Positions 14,114 to 22,858 of a stretch of 34,566 nucleotides of DNA are shown here, piece after piece. A program made the position numbers and the translations under genes. Location: the NCBI GenBank assembly GCA_003537575.1, contig DPRS01000042.1:50585-85150 (forward strand), given 5' to 3'. The first letter of the stretch is position 1, and every line of letters starts with the position of its first letter. The notes under the pieces are model-generated. The model saw only the letters and a list, made by a program, of their open reading frames with translations. It searched no databases and was not told the origin of the DNA. Source of the stretch: Oxalobacteraceae bacterium. Lineage in GTDB: Bacteria; Pseudomonadota; Gammaproteobacteria; Burkholderiales; Burkholderiaceae_D.

Positions 14114-16540
14114 CTATTTTTCATTTTCCATGCTTTGCATGCCGGGCGCATCGCCGATCAGGATGCGCCCCGCCTTGCGGCGCACGATGATGCCGTGTTC
14201 CTGCGCCATGCCGGCGGCTTGCGGCTGCATCGTTTCTTCAGTCCGCCGTGGCGCCTCGCCGCTCTGCGTATCAGCACTATCGTCAGCATCCGCGCTGGCA
14301 GCTTCCTCGTTTTCCTTTGCCTGTTCAACCGACGGCGCTTCGTCGACGGGATTGCTGTCGGCCATCACGATCTCTCGCTCGGGGCGCGGGAATTGTTCGG
14401 CGATATCGATGCGTTTCTGCCGCAAGGCATCACGGAAAAAATCACCCACTACCAGGATCGCATTGTGGCCACCCTGGCCCCAGTAGCTGCTGCGCATGGT
14501 GATGCGCTGATCGTTGAAGCCGATCCAGGCGCCGGCCACCAGGCCGGGGTGCATCAGGATGAACCAGCCATCGGTATTGTTTTGCGTGGTGCCGGTTTTG
14601 CCGGCGACATCGGCGGCGATGCCGAAGCGCTGCCTGAGCATCCGCCCGGTGCCCTGGTCGACCGCGCCGCGCAGCATGTCGATCAATTCGGTCGAGGTTT
14701 CCTCTGAAAGAACGCGTTCGCCGGATTGTTCGCCGAATTCGGCCACGATCCGGCCGCCGCGGTCGAGGATGCGTTTCACCGCCAGCGGTGCGCGGTATTC
14801 GCCAGCCCTGGCGATGGTTGCGTAGGAGGACACCATTTCCAGCAGAGTCACCGGGCTGGTGCCCAGGCCGATCGAGATGACCGGGTCGAGCCGGCTTTGC
14901 CGCACTCCCATCGCCTGCGCTAGTTCCACCACCGGGGCGACGCCGACCTCCTGCATCACTTGGGCCGTGATGGTGTTTTTCGAATACACCAGGCCTTCGC
15001 GCAGGCTCATCGGACGATCGGCGATATCCATGTCGGAAGGCCGCCACAGGCGACCGTCGGCCAGCGTGATTTCGACCAGGCCGCCGGGGAAGGTATGGGC
15101 AGGATCGATGCCTTGCTCCAGCGCTGCGCCATAAACGAAAGGCTTGAAGGTAGAGCCTGGCTGGCGCACGGCTTGCGCCACGTGGTCGAACTGGTCGATA
15201 TCAAAATCCCGGCTGCCGACCCAGGCCTTGACTTCACCACTGCCGGGATCCATCGCCAGAAAACCGGCTTCCAGGCGTGATTTGTGCGCCAGCAGTTCTT
15301 GCATGAATTTCCGGTCGGTTTTCAGCTGCTTGAACGCCATCCCCGGTCCCGCGCCGCCGGCGGCGTACTTCTTGTAGTCGGCGCTTTCGCGGATAAAGGC
15401 CTCGACCAGTTCCGGGCGCGATTTCCACAGGTGGCTGAACGGCGTCACCTGGCCGTGCAGCTGCGCATAAAAATCGGTGTGCAGCGCGGTGCGCAAGTGC
15501 CGTGAGCCCCATTCGACATCGGCGATGCGTTGCAGCGCCTGGGCTTGCCGCTCGACCGCCCGTTCGGCGACCGCCTGCAGCGGCAAGTCGAGCGTGGTGT
15601 GCACCACCAGGCCGTCGGCATACAGGTCGCGGCCGTTGCGCGCTGCCCAGTCGCTCAGCCATTTGCGCACATGCGCGGTGAAATGCGGCGCTGGCCCGAC
15701 GATCACAGGCGCGCGGTGCAATCCCGCGCCCAGCGGTTGCGCGCTGTAAATCTGGAATTCCTGCTGCGTCAGCCAGCCTTGCCGCCGCATCTGGCCAAGC
15801 ACGACATTACGTCGTTTCAATGCCCGTTCGGGATTTTTCACCGGGTTGTAGTACTTGGTGCCCTTGAGCATGCCGACCAGGGTGGCGCTTTCCGCCACGC
15901 TCAATTCTGCCGCAGGCTTGTCGAAATAGGTGCGGGCCGCCATTTCGATGCCGTACACGTTGTAGAGAAAGGGTACGGTATTCAGGTAAATTTCCAGGAT
16001 CTCGTGCTTGCCGTAGCTGCGCTCGATTTTCAGCGCGGTCAGCATTTCGCGGACCTTGCGATGCACGCTGCGTTCGCGGCCGATTTGCTCCGGGAAGAGG
16101 TTGCGCGCCAGTTGCTGGGTAATGGTCGAGCCGCCCTGGTCGCGGCCGGCGAGGGTGTATAACAAGGCCAGCGCGGTACGGCGCGGGTCGACGCCTTTGT
16201 GCTCGTAGAAGCGCTGGTCCTCGGTGGCGACCAGGGCCTGCACCACGGAAGGCGAGACCTGCTGCAGCGTCACTTGCTGTTGATGCGTTTGCCGGAATTC
16301 GGTCAGCAGCGTGCCATTAGCTGCCAATACCGTGCTGGGGCGGGCATTGCGATTTTTTTCTATGGCATCGAGTTCGGGCAGGCCAGGCAGCAGCCAGGAG
16401 AGATAGGCAAAACCCGAAAGCAGGGCAAGCAAGGCGGCCATGCCGAGTACGCTTGCACCAATGCCGCATAAACGCATGGCACGGCGCCATCCGGGCTTGC
16501 GAGGAGGCTCGGTAGCACTTGAATTGTTTTGGTCTGGCAA
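14114..16540 (-). CDS. Class A penicillin-binding protein (PBP1A family)
   Basis: 808 aa. A short cytoplasmic tail and one membrane helix (about residues 27-50) are followed by a GT51 glycosyltransferase domain (ATEDQRFYEHKGVD with catalytic Glu107; GGSTITQQLARNLFP). The transpeptidase domain has the SxxK motif RQPGSTFKPF near residue 463, then YSKNTI and AGKTGTTQN near residue 646. It ends in an acidic, Ala/Glu-rich tail of about 90 aa. It polymerises and cross-links peptidoglycan in the periplasm. The start is a TTG, strongly supported by GGAGGTG 6 bases upstream on the minus strand. Whether it is the main PBP1A or an extra paralogue cannot be told here. Confidence 0.93.
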   Translation of the reverse strand: MPDQNNSSATEPPRKPGWRRAMRLCGIGASVLGMAALLALLSGFAYLSWLLPGLPELDAIEKNRNARPSTVLAANGTLLTEFRQTHQQQVTLQQVSPSVVQALVATEDQRFYEHKGVDPRRTALALLYTLAGRDQGGSTITQQLARNLFPEQIGRERSVHRKVREMLTALKIERSYGKHEILEIYLNTVPFLYNVYGIEMAARTYFDKPAAELSVAESATLVGMLKGTKYYNPVKNPERALKRRNVVLGQMRRQGWLTQQEFQIYSAQPLGAGLHRAPVIVGPAPHFTAHVRKWLSDWAARNGRDLYADGLVVHTTLDLPLQAVAERAVERQAQALQRIADVEWGSRHLRTALHTDFYAQLHGQVTPFSHLWKSRPELVEAFIRESADYKKYAAGGAGPGMAFKQLKTDRKFMQELLAHKSRLEAGFLAMDPGSGEVKAWVGSRDFDIDQFDHVAQAVRQPGSTFKPFVYGAALEQGIDPAHTFPGGLVEITLADGRLWRPSDMDIADRPMSLREGLVYSKNTITAQVMQEVGVAPVVELAQAMGVRQSRLDPVISIGLGTSPVTLLEMVSSYATIARAGEYRAPLAVKRILDRGGRIVAEFGEQSGERVLSEETSTELIDMLRGAVDQGTGRMLRQRFGIAADVAGKTGTTQNNTDGWFILMHPGLVAGAWIGFNDQRITMRSSYWGQGGHNAILVVGDFFRDALRQKRIDIAEQFPRPEREIVMADSNPVDEAPSVEQAKENEEAASADADDSADTQSGEAPRRTEETMQPQAAGMAQEHGIIVRRKAGRILIGDAPGMQSMENEK

Positions 16541-16739
16541 AGCTTCACCTCCAATCCCGTTCCGGCACAGCGGGCTGCGCGTGACATGTTTTGGAGGATA
16601 AGCGGGAGGAGGGGCTCGGCGGGAAAAATCAGGACGCTAAAGTGACTTGCCCCGCATTGAAATCATGCGCAGGAAAAATTCTTCCTGGTCAATCGCCAAA
16701 GCCTGGCCAAAGCCAGGGAGGGGCGCCGAGCCTGGATGT

Positions 16740-17795
16740 TTACTTTACTTCGACGCGGGCCGGCCCCGCAGCCATCTCGCCAATTACGGCGGCATCGGTA
16801 AAGCCTTCGCGCCGGAAGATGTCGAGTACCTGCTCCACGGCATCGGCGGCACACGATACCAGCAAGCCGCCGGAAGTTTGCGGATCGGTCAGCAAGGCTT
16901 GCTGAACTGGACTGATGCCGGCTGCCAGGGAGACTTCATGACCATAGCCGGCCCAGTTGCGGCCTGAGGCACCGGTGATAAAGCCGCTTTCCGCCAGTTG
17001 CGACACGCGCGGCAGGAGCGGAACCCGCGCCATTTCCAGCTGTGCGGTGAGCCTGGCGCCGCGCGCCAGTTCGAGCGTGTGGCCGAGCAGACCAAAGCCG
17101 GTCACATCGGTCAGTGCATGCACGCCGGCAAGTTCCGACAAGGACTTGCCTGGCTTATTGAGTTTGGTGGTGTTGGCGATCATGGCGGCATAACCGTCGG
17201 CATCCAGCGCATTCTTTTTCAGCGCGGCCGAGAGAATGCCGACGCCGAGGGGCTTGCCGAGCACAAGCTTGTCGCCGGCACGGGCATCGGCATTGCGCTT
17301 GATGCGGGAGGGGTGCACCAGGCCCATCACCACCAGGCCGTAGATCGGTTCGACCGAGTCGATGGTATGCCCGCCGGCGATGGGAATGCCGGCCTCGGCG
17401 CAAGCCGCTTCGCCGCCCTGGATGATCTTGCCGATGATTTCGATGGGCAACTGATTGACCGGCATGGCTACCAGCGCCAGCGCCATGATCGGCGTGCCGC
17501 CCATGGCATACACGTCGGAAATCGCATTGGTGGCGGCGATGCGGCCGAAGTCGAAGGGATCGTCGACGATCGGCATGAAGAAATCGGTGGTAGCGATCAG
17601 CGCCTGTTCGTCGTTGAGTTGGTAGACGGCGGCATCGTCCGCGGTTTCTATTCCCACCAGCAATTGTTTCGGCACCGGAAAGCCGCTCGACTTTTTCAGG
17701 ATTTCGGCGAGCACGCCGGGCGCGATCTTGCAGCCGCAGCCGCCGCCGTGAGAAAAGGAAGTCAGCCGGATGCCGGCATCGATGGGTGCATTCAT
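16740..17795 (-). CDS. selD: Selenide, water dikinase SelD (SenC of the selenoneine cluster)
   Basis: 351 aa, closely similar along its length to E. coli SelD as I recall it. The active-site segment SHGGGCGCKIAPG has the catalytic Cys20 and Lys23; Cys, not selenocysteine, is encoded. Further signatures are TDFFMPIVDDPFDFGRIAA, TDVTGFGLLGH and DPQTSGGLL. It makes selenophosphate from selenide and ATP in the cytoplasm. The ATG overlaps the senB stop by 4 bases (ATGA), so the two are translationally coupled; AGGAAA precedes it. In Variovorax the SelD homologue in this setting is called SenC and feeds SenB. It may also serve selenouridine tRNA or selenoprotein pathways, whose other genes are not in this window. 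Confidence 0.95.
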   Translation of the reverse strand: MNAPIDAGIRLTSFSHGGGCGCKIAPGVLAEILKKSSGFPVPKQLLVGIETADDAAVYQLNDEQALIATTDFFMPIVDDPFDFGRIAATNAISDVYAMGGTPIMALALVAMPVNQLPIEIIGKIIQGGEAACAEAGIPIAGGHTIDSVEPIYGLVVMGLVHPSRIKRNADARAGDKLVLGKPLGVGILSAALKKNALDADGYAAMIANTTKLNKPGKSLSELAGVHALTDVTGFGLLGHTLELARGARLTAQLEMARVPLLPRVSQLAESGFITGASGRNWAGYGHEVSLAAGISPVQQALLTDPQTSGGLLVSCAADAVEQVLDIFRREGFTDAAVIGEMAAGPARVEVK

Positions 17796-18844
17796 GGGGA
17801 GGGTTTCCTGTGTGTGGCTTTGCTGTTGAGCATATTATCCACCAAGTCCAGCAAGGCTGCCTGCTCGCGCTCCGGCGCAAACAGCGGCGCGCGCGCCTGG
17901 CATTGACGCTGCAGCTGCGCATAATAGGCGGCATCGCCGGCGGCGCGCTCGATAGCCCGTGCCAGCGCTGCACTGTCGCCGAGCGGGAAGTAGCCGACAT
18001 AGTCGTCGCCGAGCATGCCGCGGTTGCCGGAGATATCCGAAGCCAGCACCGGCACGCCGGAAGCCAGCGCTTCGATGATGACGTTGGCGCCGCCTTCCAT
18101 CTTCGACGCAATCACCATCAGGTGGCAGCGTTGCAGGCGGCGGCGCGCCTCTTCATGCGGCAGCGCGCCCAGCCAGCGGTAACTGGCATGGCGGGCCGCA
18201 GTCGCCTCGGCCATCGCGGCAAGTTCGGCATCGAGTGCGCCGCCGATATGGGTCAGGCGGATGCGCGGCGTGGCGAGCAGGGTGGCTGCCTGCATGAAGG
18301 CAGCCGGATCTTTTTCCTCGCGCAAATGGCCGATCATGCAGACTTCGAAATGCGGCATGCGGCTTTTGCAGCCGGCATCAAGCGGCTTCAGCAGCGGCGC
18401 CGACTGATGGATGACACTTGTCCTGGCACGGATTTCCGGCGTCAGTTCCTCCAGGCCGGCCTGCTGCAATACCACCACCTGGTCAGCGCGCTGCAGCGTC
18501 TGCCGGGCAGCGGCATCGATGCGGATGTCGCGGTACAGGTCGGTGCCGGTCAGGACCAGGATCGTCGGCACTTGCGGAAATCTTTCCGCCAGCGCTTGCA
18601 GCGCCGTAGCGGAACGGCGCGCATGCAGGGCAATGACGAGATCCGGGGGCGCGGGTAAATCCTGCGGCCGCAAATCGCCGCTCGCCAGGATGGTGACGGC
18701 ATGGCGCTGGCGCAGGATGTGCGCCCAGCGGCTGGCGGTTTGCCAGTTGCCGTTGTTGGCATTTGCCAGCGCCGGGCTGATCATGACAATATGCGGTTTC
18801 ATTCCGGTCGATTTTCCTGAAATGGAATTTATCCCGCCATCCAT
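17792..18844 (-). CDS. senB: Selenosugar synthase SenB (glycosyltransferase family)
   Basis: 350 aa from the ATG at 18844, chosen because AAGGAG lies 7 bases upstream on the minus strand. A shorter start at 18802 (MKPHIVMISPAL) matches where family homology begins but has a poorer ribosome site. The fold is GT-B: N-terminal MISPALANANNGNWQTASRW, and C-terminal MEGGANVIIEALASGVPVLA, the nucleotide-sugar binding motif of GT4-like enzymes. SenB enzymes form a carbon-selenium bond from selenophosphate and a UDP-sugar, giving a 1-seleno sugar. The assignment rests on family resemblance plus context: coupled to selD on one side and divergent from a SenA-type gene on the other. Alone, it would be called a generic glycosyltransferase. 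Confidence 0.88.
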   Translation of the reverse strand: MDGGINSISGKSTGMKPHIVMISPALANANNGNWQTASRWAHILRQRHAVTILASGDLRPQDLPAPPDLVIALHARRSATALQALAERFPQVPTILVLTGTDLYRDIRIDAAARQTLQRADQVVVLQQAGLEELTPEIRARTSVIHQSAPLLKPLDAGCKSRMPHFEVCMIGHLREEKDPAAFMQAATLLATPRIRLTHIGGALDAELAAMAEATAARHASYRWLGALPHEEARRRLQRCHLMVIASKMEGGANVIIEALASGVPVLASDISGNRGMLGDDYVGYFPLGDSAALARAIERAAGDAAYYAQLQRQCQARAPLFAPEREQAALLDLVDNMLNSKATHRKPSP

Positions 18845-20060
18845 GGACGTCTCCTTCCGTCACGCCTCACCGGCCGAATTGGCGTATGCCTTGCGGGATG
18901 CGCGCGATTATACGCTGGCCTTGTTCGATTGTTTCCAGGATGCCGGGCTGGACGTGCCCGCCCGGGTGCCGCGCTTACCCATCGTCAATCCTCCGCTATG
19001 GGAACTTGGCCATGTCGCCTGGTTTGCCGAATGGTACATCCTGCGCGAGGCGCCATCGAGCCATCCTGGCGCGGCGCGGGTAGCATCCTTGCTGGACGGC
19101 GCCGACCACTGGTTCGATTCCAACACGGTAGCGCATGCCGTCCGCTGGGCGCTCGACTTGCCTGCGACAGGCGTGCTGAAAGCCTATTTCCGCGAGGTGC
19201 ACGAGCGCGTGCTGGACAAGCTCGCACATGCGCCTCATCTGGATGCTGCGCTGTATCCTTTCCGATTGGCGCTGGCGCACGAAGACATGCATGGCGAGGC
19301 CTTCGCCTATACCTTGCAAACGCTGGACCTGGAGATGCCGCAACTGCCGCCATCACCATCGCCATCGTCCCAGCCTTCGTCCCTGCCGCCGACAACCCTG
19401 AAAGAGGAGATGCATTTCGAGGGCGGCATGCTCATGCGCGGCAGCACGCCGCAGGACGGATTCGTTTTCGATAATGAAAAATGGGCGCATGCCTGCGAGG
19501 TGCCGGCGTTTTCCATCGACGCGGCGCTGGTGTCGAATGCGCAGTATGCGGAATTTGTCGATGACGGCGGTTACGGCGATGCCCGCCTGTGGACCCCGGC
19601 CGGGCACGAATGGTTGCGGCAACAGGAACAAGGGCGCGCAGCGCCGCCAGGCTGGCAGCGCGAAGGCGGACAGTGGCAGGCGTGGCGTTTCGGCCGCCTG
19701 GCGGTGTTGCTCCCGCAAGAGCCGGTGCGCCATGTCAGCCTGCATGAGGCACAGGCATATTGCGCCTGGAGCAGGCGGCGCCTGCCCACTGAAGCAGAGT
19801 GGGAGTTTGCCGCCCTGTCCGGGCATCCATCGCTGCGCTGGGGTGAACTGTGGGAATGGACCGGCTCGCCGTTTGAGCCCTATCCCGGTTTTGCCGCAGA
19901 CGCCTATCGTGAATACTCTGCGCCCTGGTTCGGCACGCATCAGGTATTGCGTGGCGCTTCCTTCGCGACGCCGCTGCGCATGCGCTCGGCGAAATTCCGC
20001 AATTTCTATCTGCCGGAACGCAGCGACATGTTCGTCGGCTTTCGCACCTGCGCGCAATAG
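18843..20060 (+). CDS. senA: Selenoneine synthase SenA (EgtB-like, DinB + formylglycine-enzyme domains)
   Basis: 405 aa from the ATG at 18843; ATG codons at 18822 and 18783 are in frame too, and none has a good Shine-Dalgarno. The N-terminal DinB-like domain carries the non-haem iron ligands in the EgtB pattern: WELGHVAWFAEW and LAHEDMHGEAF. A Pro/Ser linker (about residues 168-182) leads to the FGE-sulfatase domain: FEGGMLMRGS, then RRLPTEAEWEFAA, and the end VLRGASF...RNFYLPERSDMFVGFRTC. EgtB joins cysteine to hercynine for ergothioneine; SenA uses a selenosugar instead. Assignment as SenA rather than EgtB depends on the adjacent senB and selD. A weak promoter (TTGCCA-N18-CAATAT, 18763-18792) lies inside senB. 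The bidirectional terminator at 20091 follows. Confidence 0.88.
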   Translation: MDVSFRHASPAELAYALRDARDYTLALFDCFQDAGLDVPARVPRLPIVNPPLWELGHVAWFAEWYILREAPSSHPGAARVASLLDGADHWFDSNTVAHAVRWALDLPATGVLKAYFREVHERVLDKLAHAPHLDAALYPFRLALAHEDMHGEAFAYTLQTLDLEMPQLPPSPSPSSQPSSLPPTTLKEEMHFEGGMLMRGSTPQDGFVFDNEKWAHACEVPAFSIDAALVSNAQYAEFVDDGGYGDARLWTPAGHEWLRQQEQGRAAPPGWQREGGQWQAWRFGRLAVLLPQEPVRHVSLHEAQAYCAWSRRRLPTEAEWEFAALSGHPSLRWGELWEWTGSPFEPYPGFAADAYREYSAPWFGTHQVLRGASFATPLRMRSAKFRNFYLPERSDMFVGFRTCAQ

Positions 20061-20090
20061 AGCAGATGCAGTCTGGCAAGGCACAAATGA

Positions 20091-20124
20091 AAACGGCCGC
20101 CGGTACTTGAACCGGCGGCCGTTT
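20091..20124. terminator. Bidirectional intrinsic terminator between senA and the helicase gene
   Basis: AAACGGCCGCCGGT-ACTTGA-ACCGGCGGCCGTTT, a perfect 14-bp stem. A and T runs flank it on both sides, so it can work for senA (plus) and for the converging helicase gene (minus). Confidence 0.88.
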
Positions 20125-20177
20125 TGCTTGTTGCCTGCAGCGTTACTGCTGGCAGCGATCAGTACTTAGAGCGGATT

Positions 20178-21590
20178 TCAGTCGCCATACGAACGGCGCG
20201 GACCGCCGTCGCCCTGTGCGCGGGAGCCCTTGTAGCCGCCTTCCTTGCGCGGCGCGTCCGGCTTGCTGAAAGTGCGCTGGCCCGGTTTGGCGTAGTTGCC
20301 GCCGTTGCCACCGCCGTTGCCGCGGCCTGCACCCGGTTTCCAGCCGCCCGGCTTGCGTGCGGAGCGTGCCGGCGCAGCCGATTTCTTCGGCTCGAAGCCT
20401 TCGATCACATCCACCGGAATGATTTGCTTGGTGAAGCGTTCGATGCGCTTGACGGTCATGCTTTCGGCATGGTTCACCAGCGACACGGCAAGGCCGTTGC
20501 GGCCGGCGCGGCCGGTGCGGCCGATACGGTGCACGTAGTCTTCCGGGAATTTCGGCAAGTCGTAGTTGATCACGTGGGTAATGCCCGGCACGTCGATGCC
20601 GCGCGCCGCCACGTCGGTGGCCACCAGCACCTGCACCTGGCCGCGACGCAGCGAATTCAGGGTGCGGTTACGGGCGCCCTGGTGCATGTCGCCATGCAAG
20701 GCCGCGGCGGAAAAGCCGGCGATGGTCAGGCGGTCGGCCAGGGTGTCGGCGTCGCGCTTGGTGGCGGTGAAGATCACTGCCTGGTCGATCGAGGTGTCGC
20801 GCAACAGGTGGTCGAGCATGCGGTTCTTGTGCGACAGGTCGTCGACGAAGTGCACGCGCTGCTGGATATTCTCATGGCGCTTGGTGGCGCTGACGATCTG
20901 GATCACCTGCGGCTCGCGGGTGATGCGGCGCGCCATCGTACCGACCATGCCATCCAGGGTCGCCGAGAACAGCATGGTCTGGCGCGATTCCGGGGTGGCG
21001 GCAATGATCTTCTCGATGTCTTCGATGAAACCCATGTCGAGCATGCGGTCGGCTTCGTCCAGCACCAGGATCTGCAATTGCGAGAAATCGATCTTGCCGG
21101 AATCCATGTGGTCGATCAGACGGCCTGGCGTTGCCACCAGGATTTCAGGATTGCGCGACAGCAATTGCATCTGTTTCGGATAGGGCATACCACCAAGGAT
21201 GGACACTGCTTTCACGCGGCGCATGTAGGCGCCGTATTTTTCAGTGGCGGTGGTCACTTGCAGCGCCAGTTCGCGGGTCGGTGTCAGTACCAGCATTTTC
21301 GGCTGGGCCGGCGCAAAGCGCGGACGTTCGCCGCGGGCGCGGGCCGCCTGGCGTTCCTGGTTCGGCGTCTTGCCGCCGGCCGAGGCCGCTTCTTCCAGGG
21401 CGAACCTGTGCAGCGCGGGCAGCATGAAAGCCGCGGTCTTGCCGGAACCGGTTTGCGAGGATACCAGCAGGTCACGACCGTCAATGGCGGCCGGGACGGC
21501 TTGCTGCTGCACCGGGGTCGGCTCGTTATAGCCGGCGTCGGTCAGGGCCTTGAGTACGGACGCGTGCAATCCCAATGATTCAAATGTCAT
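20178..21590 (-). CDS. rhlE: DEAD-box RNA helicase, RhlE-like
   Basis: 470 aa. All core motifs are present: Q-motif with PTPVQQQAVP, Walker A SQTGSGKT, PTRELALQ, VLDEADRMLDMGF, FSATLDGM, HGDMHQGARN, ATDVAARGIDVPG and HRIGRTGRAGRNG. The C-terminal tail (about residues 385-470) is rich in Gly, Arg and Lys, as in RhlE-type helicases, and would bind RNA. About residues 70-95 form a low-complexity insertion between motifs I and Ia. It unwinds or remodels RNA in the cytoplasm, in ribosome assembly, decay or cold adaptation. RhlE is the best subgroup call but SrmB/CsdA-like roles are possible. It converges with senA over a shared terminator. Confidence 0.92.
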   Translation of the reverse strand: MTFESLGLHASVLKALTDAGYNEPTPVQQQAVPAAIDGRDLLVSSQTGSGKTAAFMLPALHRFALEEAASAGGKTPNQERQAARARGERPRFAPAQPKMLVLTPTRELALQVTTATEKYGAYMRRVKAVSILGGMPYPKQMQLLSRNPEILVATPGRLIDHMDSGKIDFSQLQILVLDEADRMLDMGFIEDIEKIIAATPESRQTMLFSATLDGMVGTMARRITREPQVIQIVSATKRHENIQQRVHFVDDLSHKNRMLDHLLRDTSIDQAVIFTATKRDADTLADRLTIAGFSAAALHGDMHQGARNRTLNSLRRGQVQVLVATDVAARGIDVPGITHVINYDLPKFPEDYVHRIGRTGRAGRNGLAVSLVNHAESMTVKRIERFTKQIIPVDVIEGFEPKKSAAPARSARKPGGWKPGAGRGNGGGNGGNYAKPGQRTFSKPDAPRKEGGYKGSRAQGDGGPRRSYGD

Positions 21591-21954
21591 GATTTCTTTC
21601 GTAAAGATCAGCGCTGCGCATCTTCAGCGATGTGCTGCGCAAAAATAATGCAACGCCAACCAACGAAACAACTGAAAACTCGTACTCGTAGAGAGGAGAT
21701 TTCGGCACAGAAAGCTTTGCGCCGGGACGGTGTCTGCAATAACGACACCAGGAGGCGGGAGGGCTTTGACGTGAAGCGAAGGGTTCGCGATGCTGCGTAT
21801 TACTGCCTATCGCGGCGCATGCTGCACCGCAAGATCGCTATTCTACAGGGTAATTCGAATCCCTGCTCGATTCTTTTGCGGCATAAAGGCCGCCGGAAGC
21901 GACAAGGGCGGCCAGCGCCGCCCTTCGTCCCGCTACTTTTGCAGTCCGTCCGGA
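21591..21954 (-). other. 364-base gap upstream of the helicase gene
   Basis: This gap between fabI and the helicase gene, both on the minus strand, holds the fabI terminator-like hairpin at one end and the helicase leader at the other. Close to the helicase start (21608-21641) there is an imperfect tandem repeat with TGCGCAGC twice and CGCTGA twice on the minus strand. I found no convincing -35/-10 pair and no protein or RNA gene. Long leaders are common for cold-responsive DEAD-box genes. Confidence 0.4.
21904..21925 (-). terminator. Probable terminator of fabI
   Basis: AAGGGCGGC-CAGC-GCCGCCCTT on the plus strand, a perfect 9-bp stem 29 bases after the fabI stop. On the minus strand it is followed by a weak T-rich stretch only, so termination may be partial. 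Confidence 0.6.
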
Positions 21955-22746
21955 TCAGGCGTAATCAGACTGGTTCAGGCCCATGCCGTGCGAGAAACCG
22001 CAATCGACATAGGTGATTTCGCCGGTGATGCCGGCTGCCAGGTCCGACAACATGAAGGCGGCGGTATTGCCGACGTCTTCGATGGTGACGTTGCGGCGCA
22101 GCGGCGCGTGTGCCGCAACGAAGCCCAGCAGCTTGCCGAAGTCCTGGATGCCGCTGGCGGCCAGAGTCTTGATCGGGCCGGCGGAAATGCCGTTGACGCG
22201 CACGCCGGTCGGGCCGAGTGATTCCGCCATGTAGCGCACGCTGGCTTCCAGCGATGCCTTGGCCAGGCCCATGGTGTTGTAGTAGGGAATGGCGCGGATG
22301 GCGCCGAGATAGCTCAGGGTCAACAGGGCGGCCTTGTCGCTCAGCATCGGGCGCGCTGCCTTGGCCATGGCCGGGAAGCTGTAGGCAGAAATATCATGGG
22401 CGATCTTGAAGCCTTCGCGCGACAGGCCGTCGAGGAAGTCCCCGGCGATCGCTTCGCGCGGCGCAAAGCCGATGGCGTGCACCAGGCCATCGAGCTTGCT
22501 CCAGGATTTGCCCAGGTCGGCGAACAGGGCATTGATCTGTTCATCGCTGCCGACGTCGCAGTCGAACACCAGTTCGCTGCCGAATTCCTTTGCAAATTCT
22601 GTGATGCGGTCCTTGAAGCGCTCACCGACATAGGTGAAGGCCAGTTCGGCGCCTTCGCGCTTGCAGGCGGAGGCAATGCCATAGGCGATGGAGCGGTTGG
22701 ACAACAGGCCAGTGATCAGGATTTTTTTGCCTTGCAAGAATGCCAT
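21955..22746 (-). CDS. fabI: Enoyl-[acyl-carrier-protein] reductase (NADH)
   Basis: 263 aa, standard FabI length. The nucleotide-binding start is KKILITGLLSNRSIAYGIA. The active site YYNTMGLAKASLE has Tyr146, Tyr156 and Lys163 in the E. coli FabI positions, and AISAGPIKTLAASGI-type residues of the substrate loop are present (NGISAGPIKTLAASGIQDF). It carries out the last reduction of fatty acid elongation in the cytoplasm and is the target of triclosan-type inhibitors. GGAG precedes the ATG by 6 bases. A TATAAC about 20 bases upstream may be the -10 element. It is divergent from yejA, with 230 bases between. Confidence 0.97.
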   Translation of the reverse strand: MAFLQGKKILITGLLSNRSIAYGIASACKREGAELAFTYVGERFKDRITEFAKEFGSELVFDCDVGSDEQINALFADLGKSWSKLDGLVHAIGFAPREAIAGDFLDGLSREGFKIAHDISAYSFPAMAKAARPMLSDKAALLTLSYLGAIRAIPYYNTMGLAKASLEASVRYMAESLGPTGVRVNGISAGPIKTLAASGIQDFGKLLGFVAAHAPLRRNVTIEDVGNTAAFMLSDLAAGITGEITYVDCGFSHGMGLNQSDYA

Positions 22747-22858
22747 GGGATACTCCGAATGTACTGTTATAGTGATGCAAATTCAGCGAGATTGTAAGAG
22801 TTATGGGCGGTGACGGCAAATTTTTGCTGGATGGCCCTTTTTTTGACTTTTTTCGCCG

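Noticed and set aside
16702..16717. CCTGGC-CAAA-GCCAGG after selD as a terminator
   Set aside because: A 6-bp stem with no T-tract on the minus strand; too weak to call.
21846..21866. CAGGGTAATTCGAATCCCTG looks like a tRNA T-arm with TTCGAAT
   Set aside because: The loop would be 10 bases instead of 7, and no acceptor, D or anticodon arm fits around it. It is probably chance.
21630..22016. A plus-strand frame in the gap upstream of the helicase gene
   Set aside because: It overlaps the 3' end of fabI, is full of Arg in low-quality sequence and has no ribosome site or family.
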